Of a stretch of DNA of 64,000 bases, positions 32,262 through 41,609 are shown one piece after another. The notes under the pieces were generated by a model. It was not told where the DNA came from, searched no databases, and saw nothing but the letters and a program-made list of their open reading frames with translations. The number at the start of each line of letters is the position of its first letter. Within the stretch, counting starts at the first letter, position 1. This DNA is from Streptomyces sp. S465. Its GTDB lineage: Bacteria; Actinomycetota; Actinomycetes; Streptomycetales; Streptomycetaceae. A program made the translations under genes and the position numbers. The DNA lies in NCBI RefSeq assembly GCF_026898115.1, contig NZ_CP114036.1, forward strand, positions 1,674,001 to 1,738,000, written 5' to 3'.

Positions 32262-33479
32262 TCAGCGGGGCAGCAGCAGGTGGTCGGAGCGCGCCGAGGC
32301 CACGGATGACATGACGAGCGAGGCCGCCCCGATGGCGCCCCCGTTCTCGCCGAGCGTGGTGCCCCGTACGTCGACGGTGTGCACCTCGCCGACGGTCAGC
32401 AGGGACGCGGTGATCGACGGGATGACCCGCAGATAGGTCCCGGCGAGCGCCGGCCAGTTCGGGCCGCCGAGCACGATCGTGCCGACGTCCAGGATGTTGG
32501 CGAGGTTGCCCGCGACGCGCGCGATGGCGCTCGCCGACTTGCCCACGATGGCGGCAGCGGTCTGGTCGCCGCCATCGGCCAGGGCGCAGAGCCTGCCGAG
32601 CGCGATCTCCACACTCAGGAAGTCGTCCAGATCCACGGGCGGCAGCGTTCCGGCGTCGACGGCCGCGGAGACGAGGTGAACGGGGGCACAGGTGATCGCG
32701 ATACAGCCCCGGCCCCCGCAGGGACATCGGGGGCCGTCGGGATCGCCGCTCAAGTGCCCGATCTCCCCGAGGTTGTCGGACGAGCCGCGCTTCACCTCGC
32801 CGTCCAGCACGATGCCCGCGCCGATTCCGGTGCCGAGGTAGATGAAGGCGAAGTCCGAGAGCGCGCCGCCGCCTGCCCAGAGTTCGCCCGTGGCCGCGGC
32901 GATGGTGTCCTTCTCCAGTACGACGGGGAGCCCCATGCGGTTCTCCAGTTCCTCGCGGAGCCGCACCACGCCCCAGCCGCGGAGGTTGGGCGGCCCCACG
33001 ACGGAATCGGCCATCACAGGGCCCGGCGTCGAGACACCGAGCCCGGACACCCGGGGCAGCGGGATCCCGCCGCGGCGCACGAGGTCGCCGACGGCGTCGA
33101 CGATCGCCTCCAGCGCGTCCTCGGGGCCGTCGGTGGTGGGGGTGGCGATCGAGGTGTGGTCCTCCACCTCGCCCGCGAGGTTCATCAGCACCAGGGTCAT
33201 CCGGGCGGGGTCGATGTGCAGACCGACGGAGTACTGTCCGCGGGCCACCACCTGGAACACCGTCCGGCGCGCTCCCGTGTCGGCCTCCTTGCGGCCGGTC
33301 TCCTCGATCAGTCCCGCGCCGACGAGGCGGCGGCAGATGTTGGAGACGGTCTGTGCCGTGAGGCCGGTGCGCTGCGACAGTTCCACCCGGCTGATGTTGG
33401 GGCTGCGCCGCACCAGGTCCAGCACGAGCAACTGGTTGTAGTCGCCCACCCGAGGGAGGTTGGACCCTCGTCGCTCCAT
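32262..33479 (-). CDS. ROK family transcriptional repressor
   Basis: A 405-residue protein with an N-terminal winged helix (LLVLDLVRRSPNISRVELSQRTGLTAQTVSNICRRLVGAGLI) and a sugar-kinase-like ROK domain. The ROK zinc-type motif CPCGGRGC follows GEIGHLSGDPDGPR near residue 255; the glucokinase-type IYLGTGIGAGIVLDGEV loop is present. Members bind free sugars and then release DNA. It is divergent from the ABC-sulfatase-mannosidase operon and most likely represses it through the AT-rich palindromic region between them. Confidence 0.93.
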   Translation of the reverse strand: MERRGSNLPRVGDYNQLLVLDLVRRSPNISRVELSQRTGLTAQTVSNICRRLVGAGLIEETGRKEADTGARRTVFQVVARGQYSVGLHIDPARMTLVLMNLAGEVEDHTSIATPTTDGPEDALEAIVDAVGDLVRRGGIPLPRVSGLGVSTPGPVMADSVVGPPNLRGWGVVRLREELENRMGLPVVLEKDTIAAATGELWAGGGALSDFAFIYLGTGIGAGIVLDGEVKRGSSDNLGEIGHLSGDPDGPRCPCGGRGCIAITCAPVHLVSAAVDAGTLPPVDLDDFLSVEIALGRLCALADGGDQTAAAIVGKSASAIARVAGNLANILDVGTIVLGGPNWPALAGTYLRVIPSITASLLTVGEVHTVDVRGTTLGENGGAIGAASLVMSSVASARSDHLLLPR

Positions 33480-33575
33480 ATGCCGCTGTTCCTCTCCGCT
33501 TCTGGCGACCCATGGGCGCGTGCCCGCCGTGGCGGTGCCCCTCCGGCGCGTGCCCGCGCGTATCGCAGGAGCAGA

Positions 33576-33613
33576 GTTTAAACGATTTCTTCACACCGTA
33601 AATCAATTTGATT
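33576..33613. promoter_or_regulatory. AT-rich ROK operator/promoter region
   Basis: In otherwise GC-rich DNA this stretch holds GTTTAAAC (33576-33583) and the perfect inverted repeat AATCAATTTGATT (33601-33613). It lies between the divergent ROK gene and the sugar ABC operon, a usual place for the ROK repressor site. Confidence 0.6.
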
Positions 33614-33693
33614 GTGTTAGCGTGCCAGCCAACTGGTGGGCCCTTCACATGCGGTGAGCCCGGTTCCGGTGATGCCTCCTGAGGAGAAGCAGC

Positions 33694-34974
33694 ATGAAGT
33701 TGAGGAAGTGGAGCCTGGCCGCCCTGGCCACCTGCCTCGTCGTTCCGCTGGCCGCTTGCTCCGGCTCCGGCCCCCGGAACGGCGTGGTGAAGCTCGTCCT
33801 GCGGCAGTTCGATCCCGAGAGCGAGACCAAGGGGCTGGCCGCCGCGATCGACAAGTGGAACGACAAGCACCCGAAGATCCAGGTCGAGCTGGAGACGCTG
33901 AGCCCGAACAACGTGCAGCAGTTCGCCCGTGAGGCCAACGCGGAGGACGGCCCGGACATCGACACCATCGGCTACAGCGACGTGGCGTTCCTGGCCAAGC
34001 CGAGGATCCTGCTCCCGCTGGACGACTACATCAAGAGGGACCCGCCGGCCGACTACCAGGACCTGCTCGCGAAGGACACCATCTCCTTCGACGGCAAGAC
34101 CTGGGCCATGCCGTGGACGGCCGACACCATGGCGCTGGTCTACAACCCGAAGGCGCTCGCCGAGGCGGGTGTCGACAGCCCGCCCACCACATGGGCGGAG
34201 CTGGCGGCCGACGCGAAGCGGATCAGCTCGGCGGGTTCGGGCGACACCACCGGCTTCTGCTTCCCCGCCTCCGGCTCCGCGACCAGCGCCCAATGGTTCC
34301 CCATCAACTACTACCTCTGGTCGCACGGCGGCACCCTCATCGAGAAGGACTCCTCCGGGAACTGGCGGACCGGGGTGTCGCAGAAACGGCTCGCCGAGGT
34401 GATCGACTACTTCACGGGCCTGTTCTCCTCGGGCGCGGCGCCGAAGGCCGACCAGGCCGTGCAGGACTACAGCGACCCCAGCATCGTCAACAGCCTCGCG
34501 AACGGCTCGTGCGCGATGAGCTACCTGCCGCCGTCCACGTTCGCCCCGCTGGAGAAACAGGCGAAGTCCGCGGGCACGACGCTGACGACCGCGGTGATGC
34601 CCTCGGGCCTCACCGCCGGCGCCACGCATCTCGGCGGCCGGGCACTCGGCATCAACCGCAACACCGCCCACCCCGATCAGGCGTGGCGGGTGGTGAAGTA
34701 CCTGATGAGCGCGGAGACCTTCGCAACCTACGGCCAGTTCCCAGCCTCCAAGGCGACACTCCGGCAGGTCGATGTGCCCGCCTCGCAGCGGGCGTACGTC
34801 CACCAGCTGCCGCACGCCCGCTCGTTCGGCCGCTACCTCGGTTCGGAGGCGACGATCGCCTCGATCGAGCAGATCGTCAACCAGAACTTCTCGGCCGTCT
34901 ACTCGGGCCAGAAGTCCAGCTCGAAGGCTGCCGGGCAGATCCTCGACGGGCTGACCGAGGCACTGGAGGGCTGA
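33694..34974 (+). CDS. Extracellular sugar-binding lipoprotein of an ABC importer
   Basis: A 426-residue lipoprotein: signal MKLRKWSLAALATCLVVPLA and lipobox LAAC with Cys22. The mature part has the family 1 (MalE-like) solute-binding fold, with the segments LVLRQFDPESETKGLAAAID, DGKTWAMPWTADTMALVYNPKAL and LGGRALGINRNTAHPDQAWRVVKYL. It would capture an oligosaccharide outside the cell. ATG at 33694 follows GAGGAGAA. It is the first gene of the ROK-controlled operon, with both permease genes directly downstream; no ATPase gene is present, so a shared MsiK-type ATPase is probably used. Confidence 0.92.
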   Translation: MKLRKWSLAALATCLVVPLAACSGSGPRNGVVKLVLRQFDPESETKGLAAAIDKWNDKHPKIQVELETLSPNNVQQFAREANAEDGPDIDTIGYSDVAFLAKPRILLPLDDYIKRDPPADYQDLLAKDTISFDGKTWAMPWTADTMALVYNPKALAEAGVDSPPTTWAELAADAKRISSAGSGDTTGFCFPASGSATSAQWFPINYYLWSHGGTLIEKDSSGNWRTGVSQKRLAEVIDYFTGLFSSGAAPKADQAVQDYSDPSIVNSLANGSCAMSYLPPSTFAPLEKQAKSAGTTLTTAVMPSGLTAGATHLGGRALGINRNTAHPDQAWRVVKYLMSAETFATYGQFPASKATLRQVDVPASQRAYVHQLPHARSFGRYLGSEATIASIEQIVNQNFSAVYSGQKSSSKAAGQILDGLTEALEG

Positions 34975-34981
34975 GCGTCCG

Positions 34982-35899
34982 ATGGTTTCCCGTCCGGTCT
35001 CCCGTCCCACGGCCCGTCGGCCCTACGTACTGACGATCCCGGCGCTCGTCGTCATAGCCGTGCTCTTCCTCTTCCCGAGCGTCTACAACGTCGTGCTGGC
35101 GTTCCAGAAGCTCACTCCGTACGACCTGCCCAGCGACGCCGAGTGGGTGGGCTGGGACAACTTCGAGTCGATCTTCACCGACCCCGAGATCGGCTCCGCC
35201 GCCTTCAACACGGTCTTCTGGCTCACGGCCCTGACCGTGGTGGTCCGCCTCGTCCTCGGCCTGGGGCTCGCGCTGCTGCTCCAGAGCCGGGTGCTGCACC
35301 GCTGGCGCCTGCGCGGTGTCGCCCGCACGCTGGTCCTGGTGCCGTGGATGGTGCCGCCGGTCGTCGCGGTGGCCTGCTGGAAGTGGATCTTCGACGCCAA
35401 CACCGGTGTTCTCAACCAGTTCCTGGTCAGCATGCACATCCTGGACAAAGGCGAGGCCTTCCTCGCTCAGACCAGCACGGCGTGGTGGGCGGTGGCCGCC
35501 ATCGTCGTCTGGCGCGAACTGCCCTTCGTCGTGATCGTCTTCATGGCGGGCCTTCAATCGATCCCGCAGGAGCAGTACGAGGCCGCCGCGCTCGACTCGG
35601 CCGGACGCTGGCAGTCCTTCCGGTACGTGACGCTGCCCCATCTGCGCCCGGTGATGATCGTCGTCGTCCTCATGACCGTGATCCAGACGTTCAACAACTT
35701 CGTCTACGTCTGGCTCACCACGGGCGGCGGCCCCGGCACCTCCACACAGGTGCTCGCGACACAGCTGTACTCCTCCGCGTTCGTGAGCAACGAACTCGGC
35801 CAGGGAGCCGCCATCGGCATCGTGATGACCGCGGTGATGGGCGTCTTCGCGCTGGTGTACCTGCGCGTGACGAGCGACCGGGAAGGACGGTCCGCGTGA
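34982..35899 (+). CDS. Sugar ABC transporter permease (MalF type)
   Basis: A 305-residue membrane protein with six predicted helices. The EAA loop that docks the ATPase is EQYEAAALDSAGRWQSFRYVTLPHLRPV near residue 205. The N terminus is basic (SRPVSRPTARRPYVLTIPALVVIAVLFLF). It overlaps the second permease by 4 bp (GTGA), giving a heterodimeric channel for the sugar delivered by the lipoprotein encoded upstream. Confidence 0.92.
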   Translation: MVSRPVSRPTARRPYVLTIPALVVIAVLFLFPSVYNVVLAFQKLTPYDLPSDAEWVGWDNFESIFTDPEIGSAAFNTVFWLTALTVVVRLVLGLGLALLLQSRVLHRWRLRGVARTLVLVPWMVPPVVAVACWKWIFDANTGVLNQFLVSMHILDKGEAFLAQTSTAWWAVAAIVVWRELPFVVIVFMAGLQSIPQEQYEAAALDSAGRWQSFRYVTLPHLRPVMIVVVLMTVIQTFNNFVYVWLTTGGGPGTSTQVLATQLYSSAFVSNELGQGAAIGIVMTAVMGVFALVYLRVTSDREGRSA

Positions 35900-36798
35900 C
35901 TGCCGACGTGACGACGAAGGCGACCGGCCGGGCGGCCGGGGAGGAACAGGTCGTCCGGCCCGACCGGGAGCGGCGGCGCGCACGGGACCTGCTGGTCATC
36001 ATGCCGACGTCTCTCATCCTCTTCGTCCTGGTCTTCCCCGTGCTGTGGATGGTCCTCACCTCGCTCCGGCCCACGACGGCGCTCGCGGCCAGGACCCCGT
36101 GGAGCGAGTACGTCGACGGGCTGGGATTCGGCGCGTACGGAAGGCTGTTCTCCGATTCCCACTTCGGCCGGTACCTGCTGAACAGCCTGCTCGTCTCCGC
36201 GGTGAGCACGGCCTGCACGATCGTGCTCGCCTGTCTCGCGGCGTACGGCCTCTCGCGGTTCCGCTTCCGGCTGCGCGGCACCGTCCTGGCCGTCGTGCTC
36301 GCCACGCAGCTGCTGCCCTTCGTCGTGCTGATCACACCGCTCTACATCGCCCTCGGCGAGGTCGGCCTGCTCAACTCCTATGTGGGCCTGATCATCGTGT
36401 ACGTCGCCATGACGCTGCCGCTCGCGATCTATCTGACGCTGGGCTACTTCAACACGATCCCCGTCGTGCTCGACGAGGCGGCGCGCGTCGACGGCTGCTC
36501 GACCGTGGGCATCGTCTTCCGCGTGATCTTCCCGATCGCGCTGCCGGGCATCGCCACGGTCGTCGTCACGACCTTCATCGCGACCTGGGAGGAGTACTTC
36601 TTCGCGAGCGTGCTGATGACCAGCGACGACCTGAAGACCGTCCAGGTCGGACTGTCCTCGTTCTTCGGGGAGTACGCGAGCGACTGGGGCATGATCATGG
36701 CCGCCGCGACCGTGTCGACGATCCCCACCATCGTGCTCTTCTCCGTTGTCCAGAAACGTCTCGTCGCCGGAATGGCCGCTGGGAGCGTCAAGGAATGA
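35896..36798 (+). CDS. Sugar ABC transporter permease (MalG type)
   Basis: A 300-residue, six-helix membrane protein. The EAA motif is LDEAARVDGCSTVGIVFRVIFPIALPG near residue 192, and YLLNSLLVSAVSTACTIVLACLAAYGLSRFRF is typical of the MalG family. GTG at 35896 overlaps the previous stop. Its stop overlaps the sulfatase ATG, so sulfatase production is translationally coupled to the importer. Confidence 0.92.
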   Translation: MTADVTTKATGRAAGEEQVVRPDRERRRARDLLVIMPTSLILFVLVFPVLWMVLTSLRPTTALAARTPWSEYVDGLGFGAYGRLFSDSHFGRYLLNSLLVSAVSTACTIVLACLAAYGLSRFRFRLRGTVLAVVLATQLLPFVVLITPLYIALGEVGLLNSYVGLIIVYVAMTLPLAIYLTLGYFNTIPVVLDEAARVDGCSTVGIVFRVIFPIALPGIATVVVTTFIATWEEYFFASVLMTSDDLKTVQVGLSSFFGEYASDWGMIMAAATVSTIPTIVLFSVVQKRLVAGMAAGSVKE

Positions 36799-38120
36799 AC
36801 CCGATCAACACCCGACCGACCGCAGTACCCCCACGTGCCGACCGGCCGAACGTGGTCATCATCTACGCCGACGATCTGGGCTGGGGCGACCTCGGCTGTT
36901 TCGGCGCCGAGGACTTCGACACCCCGGCACTCGACGGGCTCGCCGCCTCCGGTGTCCGCCTGCCGCAGTGGTACTCCAACTCGCCGGTCTGCTCCCCGTC
37001 GCGGGCGGCATTGCTCACCGGCAGGCACCCCGCCCACGCCGGTGTGGAGTCGATCCTCGGTGGGTCCCGGCACACCATCGGACTGCCGCCGCAGTCGACG
37101 CTCGCCAGCTCCCTGGGCGAACGCGGCTACGCCACCGGCATCTTCGGCAAGTGGCACCTCGGGGTCGACCCCGACTACGGGCCGCTCAAGCGCGGTTTCG
37201 ACGAGCACTTCGGCTTCCTCGCCGGCTGCGTCGACTACTACTCGCACATCTACTACTGGGGCGAGCAGCACAACCCCCTGCACGATCTGTGGGAGGGCGA
37301 GGACGAGGTCTGGCTCAACGGCGAGTACCTCACCACCGTCATCGCGCGCCGGGCCGGCGACTTCATCAGGCGCAACGCCGACCGGCCGTTCTTCTGCTAC
37401 GTGCCGTTCAACGCGCCGCACTACCCGATGCACGCGCCCGCCGAATACGTCGCGCAGTTCGCCCACCTCCCGGAGGGACGGCGGATGATGGCGGCCATGG
37501 TGAAGGCCATGGACGACGGCATCGCCGAGATCCTCGGCACCCTCGCATCGCTCGGCCTGCGGGAGAACACGATCGTCCTCTTCTCCTCCGACAACGGGCC
37601 CTCGATCGAGGAACGCAACTGGCTGAACGGGGAGGAGATCTCCTACAACGGCGGTTCGGCGGGCGGCCTGCGCGGCCACAAGGGCTCGCTCCTGGAAGGC
37701 GGCATCCGGGTGCCCACGATCATCTCGTGGCCGGCTCGGCTGCCCGCCGGGCAGTCCAGCGACCTCGTCGGCTTCATGGCCGACGTCGTGCCCACCGTCC
37801 TGGAGGCTGTGGACGGAACGGCGCCGGCGGACGAGACGATCGACGGCCGTTCCCTGCTGCCGCAACTGGCCAGTGGCACGACCGGGCCCGATCGCCGGCT
37901 GTTCTGGAAGCACGAGGGCCAACTGGCGGTGCGCCACGGCCGCTGGAAGGTCGTACTGAACGCCTGCGACAGCCTGGAGGCGGACGTCGTCGTGCCCGAA
38001 GGGCTCTACGACCTCGACGAGGACCCCGGCGAGCAGCGCGACCTGTCGCGGACCCACCCGGAGCGCTTCCAGCGGATGCGCGAGGAACTCACGGACTGGG
38101 CGGCACGCTGGACCGGCTGA
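36795..38120 (+). CDS. Sulfatase (formylglycine-dependent arylsulfatase family)
   Basis: A 441-residue hydrolase of sulfate esters. The metal-binding NVVIIYADDLGWGDLGCFG (D26, D27) and the active-site CSPSRAALLTGRHP, whose Cys66 would be converted to formylglycine, are both intact; KWHLG (137-type Lys/His), NAPHYPMHAP and SSDNGPSIEE supply further catalytic and metal ligands. There is no signal peptide, so the sulfate ester is removed in the cytoplasm after import. It is coupled by ATGA overlap to the permease. The substrate is inferred to be a sulfated sugar from the mannosidase/importer context. Confidence 0.93.
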   Translation: MNPINTRPTAVPPRADRPNVVIIYADDLGWGDLGCFGAEDFDTPALDGLAASGVRLPQWYSNSPVCSPSRAALLTGRHPAHAGVESILGGSRHTIGLPPQSTLASSLGERGYATGIFGKWHLGVDPDYGPLKRGFDEHFGFLAGCVDYYSHIYYWGEQHNPLHDLWEGEDEVWLNGEYLTTVIARRAGDFIRRNADRPFFCYVPFNAPHYPMHAPAEYVAQFAHLPEGRRMMAAMVKAMDDGIAEILGTLASLGLRENTIVLFSSDNGPSIEERNWLNGEEISYNGGSAGGLRGHKGSLLEGGIRVPTIISWPARLPAGQSSDLVGFMADVVPTVLEAVDGTAPADETIDGRSLLPQLASGTTGPDRRLFWKHEGQLAVRHGRWKVVLNACDSLEADVVVPEGLYDLDEDPGEQRDLSRTHPERFQRMREELTDWAARWTG

Positions 38121-38133
38121 CGCATCGCGCACC

Positions 38134-38158
38134 GGGGGGGGCCGGCCCGGCTCCCCCC
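38134..38158 (+). terminator. G/C-rich hairpin between sulfatase and mannosidase genes
   Basis: GGGGGGGGC (38134-38142) pairs with GCTCCCCCC (38150-38158), one G-U, loop CGGCCCG. It could partly stop transcription after the sulfatase gene, so that mannosidase is made at lower level or from its own promoter. Confidence 0.5.
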
Positions 38159-38254
38159 GCCTCGCCATCCCGCCCTGGGACAGCTTTCCCCACCGCACGG
38201 CCGGCACCGGCCGGCGACAGCCCGCACAGACCGTGAAGCCCGTCGGGAGGACGT

Positions 38255-41200
38255 ATGCACGACACCACCGCCCAGATCGAGATGCGCGTCGAGCGCTTCG
38301 TGCGGGAGCGCGTGGCACCCGCCGTGGAGCGCCGTCACGTCGCGCTCGACGTGACGGCGTGGGAGGTGCCCGACGAGCCGGTGCCCTTCGCCGAGGCCGT
38401 GCGGCAGGACTTCACGCCGTTCGCGCCCGGCATGCCGTGGAGCAAGCCGTGGGGCACGACATGGTTCCATGTCACCGGTGAGGTCCCCGAGGGGTGGGGC
38501 GGACCGGAGGTCGCCCTCGAAGTGGTCGTCGACCTCGGCTTCTCGGCCCGCCAGCCCGGTTTCCAGGCCGAGGGGCTCGTCTACCGGCCGGACGGCACGA
38601 TCGTGAAGGGCATCGAACCGCTCAACGCGGCCGTTCCCGTCGGCCCCGACACGGTCGACCTCTACCTCGAAGCCGCCTCCAACCCCGATGTCGGCGGGCA
38701 CTACTTCTACCTGCCCACTCCGCTCGGCGACAAGAAGACCGCGGGCACCGACCCCATGTACACCCTGCGCAGGATCGACCTCGTCGAGCGAGACCTCACG
38801 GTCGACGCCCTGGTGCGGGACTGCTGGACCCTCGTCGGTCTGATGGGCGAGCTGGAGGAGTCGCTGCCGCGCCGCGCCGAGATCCTGCGCGCGCTGGAGC
38901 GCATGTGCGACGCCGTGGACCCCGACCGGGTGGCCGAGACCGCCGCCGCCGGCCGGGAGGCGCTCGCGGACGTGCTCGCCTCGCCCGCCTACCCCAGCGC
39001 GCACCGGGTGGTCGCGGTGGGCCACGCCCATATCGACTCGGCCTGGCTGTGGCCGACGCGGGAGACGATCCGCAAGTGCGCCAGGACGTTCTCCAACGTG
39101 CTGGCCCTGATGGACGAGTACCCGGACTTCGTCTTCGCGTGTTCCAGCGCCCAGCAGTACGCCTGGGTCAAGGAGCACTACCCGGCGCTGTTCGAGCGCA
39201 TCCGGGAGCGGGTCGCCGAGGGCCGCTTCGTGCCCGCGGGCGGCATGTGGGTCGAGTCGGACACCAACCTTCCGGGCGGCGAGGCGCTGGCGCGCCAGTT
39301 CGTGCACGGCAAGGGCTTCTTCCTGCGCGAGTTCGGCTTCGAGCCGGACGAGGTGTGGCTGCCCGACTCGTTCGGCTACACGGCCGCGCTGCCGCAGATC
39401 GCGCTCGCGGCCGGCGCGACCTCGTTCCTCACCCAGAAGATCTCGTGGAACGAGACCAACCGGATGCCGCACCACACGTTCTGGTGGGAGGGCATCGACG
39501 GCAGCCGCGTCTTCACGCACTTCCCGCCCGCCGACACCTACAACTCCGACCTCTCCGGCGCCGATCTGGCCCGCGCCCAGCGGCAGTACGCGGAGAAGGG
39601 CGTCTCCAACGTCTCGCTCGTCCCGTTCGGATTCGGCGACGGAGGAGGCGGCCCGACCAGGGAGATGATGGAGGCCGCCGCCCGTACGCGGTCGCTGGAG
39701 GGCTCGCCGAAGGTCGAGGTCGGCACGCCGCGCCACTTCTTCGACCTGGCGAAGGCGTCCCACCCCGCGCCGAGCACATGGTCGGGGGAGATGTATCTCG
39801 AACTGCACCGCGGCACCTACACATCGCAGGCGAAGACCAAGCAGGGCAACCGCCGCAGCGAGCACCTGCTGCGCGAGGCGGAGCTGTGGAACGCCACCGC
39901 CGCGTGGCGCGGGCTCGCCGAGTACCCGTACGACGCACTCGACACCGCGTGGCAGACGGTTCTGCTGCAACAGTTCCACGACATCCTGCCCGGCTCCTCC
40001 ATCGCCTGGGTGTACCAGGACGCGGAGCGCAACTACGCGGCGATCGCCGCCGCGCTGGTCCCGCTGATCGACTCGGCGCAGCGCACCCTCGCCGGCGAGG
40101 GTGACGCCCCCATCGTGTTCAACGCCGCCCCGGTCGCCGCCGCGGGCGCCCCCGCGCTCGGCGCGGCCCGTGGCGCCACCCCGGCCTGGACCGCTCCGGT
40201 GGCCACCGGCTCCGGCTGGGTGCTCGACAACGGCGTGGTCAGGGCGTCCTTCGACGCGGCGGGCCTGCTGGTGTCCTTCGTCGAGCTGGGGTCCGGCCGG
40301 GAACTCATCGCCGAGGGCGAGCCCGCGGCGCTGCTCCAGGTCTGCCGCGACCTGCCGAACCAGTGGGACGCCTGGGATGTCGACGCGCACTACCGCCACA
40401 ACATCACGGAGCTGCGCGAGGCGGACGCGGTGGAGGCCGGGGACGAAGGGCTCGTCGCGCGGCGCTCGTTCCAGAGCTCGACGTTCGTCCAGACCTACCG
40501 CCTCGCGGAGGGCGCTCGCGAGCTGGACATCGAGACCCGGATCGGCTGGCGCGAGCAGGAGAAGCTGGTGAAGCTCGCCTTCCCGTTCGCGGTGCACGCC
40601 GACCGCGCCTCGTCGGAGGTGCAGTTCGGGCACGTCCAGCGACCCACCCACGCGAACACGTCCTGGGACATGGCGCGCTTCGAGACCCCGGCGCACCGCT
40701 GGGTGCACGTCGGTGAGCCGGACTTCGGCGTCGCCGTCGCGAACGACTCGACGTACGGCCATGACATCACCCGGTGCTGGGCCGCCGACGGCTCGACGTA
40801 CACCCTGGTCCGCCAGTCCCTGCTGCGCGCGCCGCGCTTCCCCGACCCGCGGGCGGACCAGGGCGAGCACGTACTGCGCACCGCCGTACGCCCCGCCCCG
40901 ACGGTGCTGGAGGCCCTCGACACGGGCTACCGGCTCAACCTCCCGGTGCGCACGGTGACCGGCGGCGGCCCGGTGACCCCGCTGGTCACCGTGGACTCCC
41001 CCGCGGTCGTGGTCGAGGCGGTCAAGCTCGCCGAGGACCGCTCCGGGGACCTCGTGGTACGCCTCTATGAGGCGCGGGGCGGCCGTGCGCGGACCCGCGT
41101 CGAGGTGTCCGAGCCCTACGCCCGCGCCTGGACGACCGACCTCCTGGAGCGCGAGCCCGCCACCGTGGGCAACTCCGCGGTGCGGTCCGCTTCCTGGGAC

Positions 41201-41269
41201 GCGGGGGAGCCGGTGGACATCACGTTCCGGCCGTTCGAGATCGTGACGCTGCGGGTGCGGCGGGCCTAG
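38255..41269 (+). CDS. Alpha-mannosidase, glycoside hydrolase family 38
   Basis: A 1004-residue cytoplasmic glycosidase. The GH38 metal-binding start VVAVGHAHIDSAWLWPTRETIRKCARTFSN is at about residues 251-280; CSSAQQYAWVKEHYP, GGMWVESDTNLPGGEALARQ (nucleophile region) and LPDSFGYTAALPQI follow. A C-terminal beta domain extends from about residue 620. The ATG at 38255 follows GGGAGG. With the importer and sulfatase it forms a pathway for a mannose-containing, possibly sulfated glycan. The TAG stop (41267-41269) is formed by the end of a MITE-like element, so the original C terminus may have differed. Confidence 0.93.
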   Translation: MHDTTAQIEMRVERFVRERVAPAVERRHVALDVTAWEVPDEPVPFAEAVRQDFTPFAPGMPWSKPWGTTWFHVTGEVPEGWGGPEVALEVVVDLGFSARQPGFQAEGLVYRPDGTIVKGIEPLNAAVPVGPDTVDLYLEAASNPDVGGHYFYLPTPLGDKKTAGTDPMYTLRRIDLVERDLTVDALVRDCWTLVGLMGELEESLPRRAEILRALERMCDAVDPDRVAETAAAGREALADVLASPAYPSAHRVVAVGHAHIDSAWLWPTRETIRKCARTFSNVLALMDEYPDFVFACSSAQQYAWVKEHYPALFERIRERVAEGRFVPAGGMWVESDTNLPGGEALARQFVHGKGFFLREFGFEPDEVWLPDSFGYTAALPQIALAAGATSFLTQKISWNETNRMPHHTFWWEGIDGSRVFTHFPPADTYNSDLSGADLARAQRQYAEKGVSNVSLVPFGFGDGGGGPTREMMEAAARTRSLEGSPKVEVGTPRHFFDLAKASHPAPSTWSGEMYLELHRGTYTSQAKTKQGNRRSEHLLREAELWNATAAWRGLAEYPYDALDTAWQTVLLQQFHDILPGSSIAWVYQDAERNYAAIAAALVPLIDSAQRTLAGEGDAPIVFNAAPVAAAGAPALGAARGATPAWTAPVATGSGWVLDNGVVRASFDAAGLLVSFVELGSGRELIAEGEPAALLQVCRDLPNQWDAWDVDAHYRHNITELREADAVEAGDEGLVARRSFQSSTFVQTYRLAEGARELDIETRIGWREQEKLVKLAFPFAVHADRASSEVQFGHVQRPTHANTSWDMARFETPAHRWVHVGEPDFGVAVANDSTYGHDITRCWAADGSTYTLVRQSLLRAPRFPDPRADQGEHVLRTAVRPAPTVLEALDTGYRLNLPVRTVTGGGPVTPLVTVDSPAVVVEAVKLAEDRSGDLVVRLYEARGGRARTRVEVSEPYARAWTTDLLEREPATVGNSAVRSASWDAGEPVDITFRPFEIVTLRVRRA

Positions 41270-41446
41270 GGCGTGTTGCGAAAGTCCCGCCTGCCCCGCG
41301 ACGCCTGGCACGCGCGCTCGCCGCGTTGTCGGGATCGTCCGAGTAGCCCCACTACGAGGACGACCCTCCGCCTTGCGATCACACGCACCAGACGCCGCGG
41401 GGCCCGCCCTCCGGGCGGACGGCGCTACTTCCGCAACACGCCCTAG
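41266..41446. mobile_element. MITE-like 181-bp inverted-repeat element
   Basis: The ends CTAGGGCGTGTTGCG (41266-41280) and CGCAACACGCCCTAG (41432-41446) are perfect inverted repeats, extending inward with one mismatch (GAAAGT/ACTTCC). The interior has no ORF and further dyads (GTCCGAGTAG/CTACGAGGAC). The small size, terminal repeats and TA/CTAG flanks suit a non-autonomous IS5-type element. Repeats beginning GGGCGTGTTGCG are, to my knowledge, common in Streptomyces genomes. The left end supplies the stop codon of the GH38 gene. Confidence 0.75.
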
Positions 41447-41609
41447 CCGATGGCCGGCGGGCCGACCGGCCCGCCGGCCACCGTCCTCCCACGCATCACG
41501 GGAAAGCATGATGACCCCATCCACCTCATAACCGAAATGGCCTATTTCGCGCTTCTTGGCGTGTAGGGCCGTCAATAGGATGGCGCCGATCATCAATCAG
41601 GGGGGAAAT

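Noticed and set aside
30730..35010. 1400-codon open frame on the minus strand across dacB, ROK and sugar-binding genes
   Set aside because: It runs opposite or out of frame to three genes with intact catalytic or binding motifs; it is a GC-bias artefact.
38006..41596. 1200-codon open frame on the minus strand opposite the GH38 gene
   Set aside because: Its translation has no domain and mirrors the codon bias of the mannosidase gene.
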